Assembly (NCBI RefSeq): GCF_029846715.1
Contig: NZ_JARVWW010000047.1
Location: 1 to 54,122 of the forward strand
Reading direction: 5' to 3'
Origin: Bradyrhizobium nivariense
GTDB lineage: Bacteria; Pseudomonadota; Alphaproteobacteria; Rhizobiales; Xanthobacteraceae
DNA: 54,122 nucleotides
Part shown: positions 49,575 through 54,122 of the stretch, in pieces
Layout of the letters: each line of letters opens with the position of its first letter
Position numbering within the stretch: position 1 is the first letter of the stretch
Position numbers and translations under genes: made by a program
The notes under the pieces: generated by a model
The model's input: the letters and a program-made list of their open reading frames with translations, nothing else
Databases searched by the model: none
Told to the model about the DNA's origin: nothing

Positions 49575-50870
49575 ATGTCGAACAGGTTTACGCAATTCAT
49601 TTTGGTGGCGATGGTGCTGGGCATCATCATGGGCGCGGCGATTTACAATTTCCTGCCCGACACGCGCGGCGACTGGGCCTCGTCCATCAACCTGATTGCC
49701 GTGATTTTCCTGCGTCTGATCAAGATGATCATCGCGCCGTTGGTGTTTGCGACTTTGGTCGGCGGCATTGCTCATATGGGCTCGGGCTCCAAGCTCGGCC
49801 GCATCTTCGCCAAGACCATGGGCTGGTTCGTGAGCGCTTCTTTCGTCTCGCTGATGCTCGGTCTCGTGATGGTCAATTTGCTCCAGCCCGGCGCGAATTT
49901 CCCCGGCACGCTGCCTGACAAGACGCAATCGACCGGCCTGCCGGTTTCCGCCTTCTCGATCGAAAAATTCCTGACCCATCTGATCCCGACCTCGATCGCG
50001 GATGCGATGGCGCAGAACGAGATCTTGCAGATCGTGATCTTCGCCGTGTTCTTCTCGGTGGCGATGGGCTCGATGCCCGAGCGCTCCAAGCCGATCCTGG
50101 CGCTGATCGACGATATCGGCCACATCATGCTCAAGGTTACGGGCTATGTGATGCTATTCGCGCCGTTCGCCGTCTGGGCCGCCATCACCGCGACGGTTGC
50201 CAAGAACGGCCTGCTGGTGCTCTGGAAGCTCATCGTCTTCATGGGCGGGTTCTATCTCTCGCTCGCGCTGCTGTGGGGCATCCTGGTGGTCGTGGGCTTT
50301 ATCGTGATCGGGCCGCGCTACGCCCATCTGCTGAAGCTAATCCGCGAGCCGCTGATGATCGCGTTCTCCACCGCGAGCTCTGAAGCGGCCTATCCGAAGA
50401 CGCTGGAGGGGCTGAACAAGTTCGGCGCCTCATCGCGGATCTCGAGCTTCGTGCTGCCGCTCGGCTATTCCTTCAATCTCGACGGCACGATGATGTACTG
50501 CACCTTCGCGAGTGTCTTCATCGCGCAGAGCTATCACATCGACATGCCGCTCGGCACGCAGCTCGCAATGCTGGCGACCCTGATGATCACCTCGAAGGGC
50601 GTCGCCGGCGTGCCGCGCGCCTCCCTCGTCGTGATCGCCTCGACGCTGTCACAGTTCGGCATCCCGGAGGCGGGTCTGCTCATGATCATGGGCATCGACA
50701 CCTTCCTCGACATGGGCCGCAGCGCCACCAACGTGATCGGCAATACGCTGGCGACCTCGGTCGTGGCAAAGTGGGAAGGCGAGCTCGGGCCCGAGCACGA
50801 GGTTGGAGCGGACGACGCCGTGCCGGGAGACATGATCCCCGGCGAAGTGCCCGCCATGGCCGGCCATTGA
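49575..50870 (+). CDS. Dicarboxylate/amino acid:cation symporter (DAACS)
   Basis: 431 residues, eight-helix glutamate-transporter fold with hairpins: HP1 STASSEAAYPKTLEGLNKFG, TM7 SFNLDGTMMYCTF (the NMDGT-like cation motif), HP2 ITSKGVAGVPRASLVV, and TM8 DTFLDMGRSATNVIGNTLA with the Asp, Arg and Asn that bind the substrate amino or carboxyl group. It couples uptake of aspartate, glutamate or C4-dicarboxylates to cations. The presence of Asp-Met-Gly-Arg in TM8 fits an anionic amino acid. A binding-protein gene follows 8 bases later. Confidence 0.92.
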   Translation: MSNRFTQFILVAMVLGIIMGAAIYNFLPDTRGDWASSINLIAVIFLRLIKMIIAPLVFATLVGGIAHMGSGSKLGRIFAKTMGWFVSASFVSLMLGLVMVNLLQPGANFPGTLPDKTQSTGLPVSAFSIEKFLTHLIPTSIADAMAQNEILQIVIFAVFFSVAMGSMPERSKPILALIDDIGHIMLKVTGYVMLFAPFAVWAAITATVAKNGLLVLWKLIVFMGGFYLSLALLWGILVVVGFIVIGPRYAHLLKLIREPLMIAFSTASSEAAYPKTLEGLNKFGASSRISSFVLPLGYSFNLDGTMMYCTFASVFIAQSYHIDMPLGTQLAMLATLMITSKGVAGVPRASLVVIASTLSQFGIPEAGLLMIMGIDTFLDMGRSATNVIGNTLATSVVAKWEGELGPEHEVGADDAVPGDMIPGEVPAMAGH

Positions 50871-50878
50871 GGTGCATC

Positions 50879-51799
50879 ATGCGCCTTTCAACGGCGATTT
50901 CGGGCGGCCTGTTGCTGGCAGCGTGCCTGCTGGCAACCGGTGCCTCTGCCCAGAGCGGCGGCAGCGAAGGGCTTAGCCCGACGTTGCTCGCCATCAAGAA
51001 CGCACACACCGTGCGGCTCGGCTATCGCGAGAGCTCGCCGCCGTTCTCCTTCCTCGACCAGGCCAACCGGCCGATCGGCTACAGCCTCGAGCTCTGCGAG
51101 GCCATCGTCGAGGAGATCGGCGTCGAGGTCGACGATCCCAATCTGAAGATCGGCTACGTCAAGGTCACCTCCGACGACCGCATCGATGCCGTGATCCAGA
51201 ACAAGATCGACCTGGAGTGTGGCTCGACCACGGCCAACGCCGAGCGCGGCAAGCGGGTGGCGTTCTCGCCACTGATGTTCGTCGCCGGCACCAAGCTGAT
51301 GGTGTCGAAGGCATCAAGCGTCCAGTCCTTGGCCGATCTGAAGGGCAAGACCATCGTGGTGACGAAGGGCACCACCAACGAGCAGGCGATCCAGGCGGCC
51401 GACAAGAAGTCCTCGTTGGGACTGAACATCGTCGTCGGTGCGGATCACGAGCAGTCGTACCAGATGCTCGTCGACGGCAAGGCCGACGCCTTTGCGACCG
51501 ACGACATCCTGCTCTCCGGCCTGATCGTGCGCCACAAGGCACAGGACAAGTTCCGCGTCACCGGCGATTACCTGTCCTACGACCCCTACGGCATCATGTT
51601 CCGCAAGGGCGAACCGCAACTGACGGCCGTGGTCGATCGCACCTTCCGCAAACTCGGCTCCAATCACGACCTCGTCCCGCTCTACAACAAATGGTTCATC
51701 GCACGGCTTCCGACCGGCGAACGGATGAACGTGCCGATCTCGCTGCAGCTGGAGGAAGCCTTCAAGGCGATGGACGATTCGGCGAGCGCGAATAATTAG
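50879..51799 (+). CDS. Amino acid ABC-type binding protein (SBP family 3)
   Basis: 306 residues from ATG 50879 with GAGG upstream. Signal peptide (GGLLLAACLLATGASAQ), then AIKNAHTVRLGYRESSPPFSF and DQANRPIGYSLELCEAI, IDLECGSTTANAERGKRVAF, GKTIVVTKGTTNEQAI, GKADAFATDDILLSG and YDPYGIMFRKGEPQL: the GltI/AatJ-like glutamate-aspartate binder. No permease or ATPase genes are near; instead it is coupled to the symporter 8 bases upstream. Ligand probably glutamate or aspartate, by family and neighbour. Confidence 0.9.
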   Translation: MRLSTAISGGLLLAACLLATGASAQSGGSEGLSPTLLAIKNAHTVRLGYRESSPPFSFLDQANRPIGYSLELCEAIVEEIGVEVDDPNLKIGYVKVTSDDRIDAVIQNKIDLECGSTTANAERGKRVAFSPLMFVAGTKLMVSKASSVQSLADLKGKTIVVTKGTTNEQAIQAADKKSSLGLNIVVGADHEQSYQMLVDGKADAFATDDILLSGLIVRHKAQDKFRVTGDYLSYDPYGIMFRKGEPQLTAVVDRTFRKLGSNHDLVPLYNKWFIARLPTGERMNVPISLQLEEAFKAMDDSASANN

Positions 51800-51812
51800 C
51801 GCTTTCTTCCTT

Positions 51813-51839
51813 CTCCCCTTGTGGGCCCCACAAGGGGAG
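51813..51839. terminator. Bidirectional hairpin between convergent genes
   Basis: ctccccttgtggg (51813-51825) and cccacaaggggag (51827-51839), a perfect 13-bp inverted repeat around one C. It lies between the convergent binding-protein and ATP-grasp genes, without a strong T run. A similar palindrome is common in Rhizobiales. Confidence 0.6.
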
Positions 51840-51873
51840 AGGGTGCAGAGCGCCCTTGGCTGCATGAATCTGC

Positions 51874-52806
51874 TCAGAACTCCTCGCCAAACATCCGATC
51901 CAGCGCCGCATCGTACGTCGCCTGCACCAGCTCGGGATGCAGCTTCCCCAGCGCTTCCATCATCACGCCGGAATTGATCTCGAGCACACGCCACTCGCCA
52001 TCGACGCGGACCAAATCGATCGATGCGAAGGTAATGCCGATGGCGTTGGCAGCGTCGATGGCGCGTTGTGCGCAAGCCGCGCGGACTTCACCGCCGTTCA
52101 GGAGCACCGGCCGCGCACCGGCGTCGAGATTGTGCCGCCAGTTCAAGATGCGCTGCTCGCCCTTCGGGACAATGGCGTTCGCCTCGCCCGCACCGATCTC
52201 GCGGAGCTGCTTCTCATGTCCCGCCGCGGTCGCCAGTTCACGCAATGTCTGCACGCCGTCGCCAGTGACCTGCGGGCGCTCCTTGCGGTAGACGATCATC
52301 GGCTGACCATCGAGCAGGATCACGCGCACCTCATCCTCGATCTCGACATAGGGCGCGATCACGAGGCCGAAGCTCGACGAGAAAACCTCGCCGACGGCGC
52401 GATCGAGCTCGTCGCGACCCGTCACCTTGAACACCGCGCGTCCCGAGGTGCCCTCGTTCGGCTTCACCACGACGCCTTGTGGATTCTGCGCGAGCAGCGC
52501 CAGCATCGCTTCACGCCCGCCAGGACCGGCGACATGCGCGCCCATGCTCGGATTGAGGAAGAGGTGATGGGGAATGCGGGGCACGTCTTCGAGCGCAAGC
52601 ACCTCGGCCGTAGCTGATTTGTCGTTGGCAAGACGATGCGCGATGGCGCTGTTGAGGCCGATGTCGTAGCCGAAGGCGAAGTGACGCTGCTCGCCCCGGC
52701 GCATTGCGAGCAGCCAGCCACCGGCGCGGACATCGAGCGCGATGCCATGGTTCGCGCAATAGCGCTTGATCGCCTGGATGAAGATTCGCTCGCCGCTCGC
52801 CGCCAT
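51874..52806 (-). CDS. ATP-grasp (RimK/cyanophycin-synthetase-like) protein
   Basis: 310 residues. ATP-grasp landmarks: GVVVKPNEGTSGRAVFKVT (nucleotide-binding Lys and Gly loop), YVEIEDEVRVILLDGQPM, YRKERPQVTGDGVQTLREL and, at the metal site, IDLVRVDGEWRVLEINSGVM. The ERPxVxGDGxxTL stretch is typical of RimK, glutathione-synthetase-like and cyanophycin synthetase enzymes, which join an amino acid to a carboxylate. The gene stands alone, with no partner substrate protein seen, so the product cannot be named. No signal peptide. Confidence 0.82.
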   Translation of the reverse strand: MAASGERIFIQAIKRYCANHGIALDVRAGGWLLAMRRGEQRHFAFGYDIGLNSAIAHRLANDKSATAEVLALEDVPRIPHHLFLNPSMGAHVAGPGGREAMLALLAQNPQGVVVKPNEGTSGRAVFKVTGRDELDRAVGEVFSSSFGLVIAPYVEIEDEVRVILLDGQPMIVYRKERPQVTGDGVQTLRELATAAGHEKQLREIGAGEANAIVPKGEQRILNWRHNLDAGARPVLLNGGEVRAACAQRAIDAANAIGITFASIDLVRVDGEWRVLEINSGVMMEALGKLHPELVQATYDAALDRMFGEEF

Positions 52807-53194
52807 GTGTTTCGGTCGCTAGGTCCAGTCGTTCCTGTCGCCAAAAGCCGCAAAAATGCGGGAAACGGCGCCAAACCGGGGTGAAAGTCAGAGCTATTCT
52901 TAATGAAATTATCGCGAGCGCGACGGAAATTAAGTGCTGCAATCAAGCCCTGGAGGGAAAAGAAATTGCCCCCCGCGCGCGCCCGGCAGCAGATTCATTA
53001 ATGATGTGACCATTTCCGCTGCAAATGCCGGTTTGACCGGCATCAATTGCATCCGGAACGAGGTTGATTATTGGTCGCAATGGCGTAGATCACAGACGCG
53101 AAATCCTCCGCCATGGCAATGGTGTCCGCTCCGCTTTCAGGGGCTGGGCAACGCTTTTGCCCTAAAACCGCAATTATTCGGAATAGCGAAAATC

Positions 53195-53968
53195 ATGAGC
53201 GCGTTTTACCGAGAGAAAGTTCTTTCCGTCCAGCACTGGACCGACACGCTGTTCAGCTTTCGCGCCACTCGCGATTCCGGCTTCCGCTTCCAGAACGGCC
53301 AGTTCGCGATGATCGGCCTCGAGGTTGAGGGCCGTCCGCTGCTCCGTGCCTACAGCATGGCGAGCGCCAATCACGAGGAAGAGCTCGAGTTCTTCTCGAT
53401 CAAGGTTCAGGATGGCCCGCTGACCTCGCGTCTCCAGAAGATCAAGGAGGGCGACACGATCCTGGTCGGACGCAAGGCGACCGGCACGCTGATCACCGAC
53501 AACCTCATCCCCGGCAAGCGTTTGATGCTGCTCTCGACCGGCACGGGGCTTGCGCCGTTCGCGAGCCTGATCAAGGACCCCGAAGTCTACGACCAGTTCG
53601 ACAGCATCGTGCTGGTGCATGGCTGCCGTCAGGTCTCCGAGCTCGCCTATGGCGAGAAGCTCGTGGCCAGCCTCCGCGAGGACGAGCTGTTCGGGGAGTT
53701 GCTCGCGGACAAGCTCATCTACTATCCAACCGTGACCCGCGAGCCGTTCAAAAACCGCGGCCGCATCACCGACCTCATCAGCTCCGAGCAGATCTTCAAC
53801 GACATCGGCCAGGGCCCGCTCGACATCGCGACCGACCGCATCATGATGTGCGGCAGCCCGGCAATGCTCGAAGAGCTGAAAGTGATGTTCGAGGGCCGCG
53901 ACTTCGTCGAGGGCTCCGGCAACAAGCCCGGCCATTTCGTGATCGAGAAGGCGTTCGTCGAGCGGTAA
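53195..53968 (+). CDS. fpr: Ferredoxin-NADP reductase
   Basis: 257 residues from ATG 53195; the frame is open upstream to 52934, but the fold starts here (MSAFYREKVLSVQHWTDTLF). FAD site LLRAYSMASANHEEELEFFS (RxYS), NADP-binding LLSTGTGLAPFASLI (GTGLAPF), VLVHGCRQVSELAY and the C-terminal PGHFVIEKAFVER, characteristic of the bacterial Fpr subclass. It exchanges electrons between NADPH and ferredoxin or flavodoxin. The upstream 388 bases (52807-53194) hold no gene that I can support; they are relatively AT-rich and probably contain the promoter. Confidence 0.9.
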   Translation: MSAFYREKVLSVQHWTDTLFSFRATRDSGFRFQNGQFAMIGLEVEGRPLLRAYSMASANHEEELEFFSIKVQDGPLTSRLQKIKEGDTILVGRKATGTLITDNLIPGKRLMLLSTGTGLAPFASLIKDPEVYDQFDSIVLVHGCRQVSELAYGEKLVASLREDELFGELLADKLIYYPTVTREPFKNRGRITDLISSEQIFNDIGQGPLDIATDRIMMCGSPAMLEELKVMFEGRDFVEGSGNKPGHFVIEKAFVER

Positions 53969-53984
53969 AGCGCCGCTCGCTCTG

Positions 53985-53996
53985 GTCGTCCCGGCC
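53985..53996. repeat. Truncated copy of palindromic repeat R1
   Basis: gtcgtcccggcc matches the outer arm of R1 and then stops, exactly where the next, IS-like sequence begins. Confidence 0.5.
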
Positions 53997-54122
53997 TAGC
54001 AGTCTGCTGAAAAACTATGAAGTCGAGAGTTTTCTTGTCTTTGTTCGGTCGCTGTCGGGGCGGAGCGCTGGAGGTTGGATGTCGTGTTCGGCTTGGCGCC
54101 GGGTTACCCCGGCGCGGGGTGG
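53997..54122. mobile_element. Probable left end of another insertion sequence (partial)
   Basis: Starts tagcagtctgctgaaaaact, a terminal sequence of the type I associate with IS5/IS1182-like elements. No coding sequence is visible before the window ends; the remaining ~105 bases are GC-rich and non-coding. It interrupts an R1 repeat arm. The identification rests on the terminus only. Confidence 0.4.

Overview
The window is high-GC, densely coding chromosomal DNA that looks like a Bradyrhizobium-type alphaproteobacterium (Rhizobiales). The pointers are: several families of palindromic intergenic repeats of the kind common in Bradyrhizobium and Rhodopseudomonas; small DUF3551 and GYD proteins; many orphan periplasmic binding proteins (TctC/Bug, DctP, NMT1-like, family 5 and family 3); and a large set of acyl-CoA and aromatic-acid enzymes. 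This assignment is inferred from gene content and repeats, not from a marker gene. One tRNA gene, tRNA-Arg(CCT), is present. There is no CRISPR array and no phage.

Layout. 1-157: right end of an IS481-type element. 205-1767 (-): ArsR regulator, SRPBCC protein and DUF899 protein, apparently one operon driven by a leaderless, autoregulated promoter. 1860-6677: DUF3551 protein, a TctC-type binding protein, a VOC protein, an acyl-CoA ligase, and an HD-GYP protein with a structured leader. 7093-10163: a molybdo-hydroxylase remnant, an alpha/beta hydrolase, a small exported protein, and a complete IS1182-type element inserted in a palindromic repeat. 10202-16664: an NDP-forming acyl-CoA synthetase, an enoyl-CoA hydratase with two adjacent acyl-CoA dehydrogenases, and a divergent SDR. 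16846-19944: stress membrane protein, YidB-like protein, a ketopantoate reductase homologue and two small exported proteins. 20154-24717: an AMP-ligase with a one-base frameshift, an RraA-like aldolase, GYD and VOC proteins, the tRNA and an amidohydrolase. 24973-29257: DoxX, DsrE, TlpA and a peptide-type binding protein, divergent from a LysR regulator. 29275-33239: acyl-CoA dehydrogenase, hydrolase, a second reductase and a second enoyl-CoA hydratase. 33405-36444: a TRAP-type binding protein paired with a chemoreceptor. 36491-41521: LysR, FAD oxidoreductase and an ABC importer. 41680-46878: a gentisate-forming and gentisate-cleaving aromatic pathway with a MarR regulator. 47071-53968: small and Cys-rich exported proteins, MDR oxidoreductase, dicarboxylate symporter with a binding protein, an ATP-grasp enzyme, and ferredoxin-NADP reductase. 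53997-54122: probable end of another insertion sequence.

The most coherent system is 41680-46878. A CoA ligase and a flavin monooxygenase (overlapping genes) should hydroxylate an aromatic acid as its CoA thioester. Gentisate 1,2-dioxygenase and a glutathione-dependent isomerase then open and isomerise the ring. A MarR protein is encoded in the isomerase operon. The two minus-strand promoters share a 25-bp element (24/25 identical) covering the -10 box, which is a strong candidate MarR operator. Two other pairings are unusual: a TRAP binding protein with no TRAP permease that sits directly before a methyl-accepting chemotaxis protein, and a DAACS symporter followed after 8 bases by an ABC-type binding protein with no ABC permease.

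At least five palindromic repeat families occupy most intergenic gaps, and two insertion-sequence ends lie inside them. Limits: products were assigned by reading motifs, without any database search. Start codons were chosen from Shine-Dalgarno fit and expected protein length.
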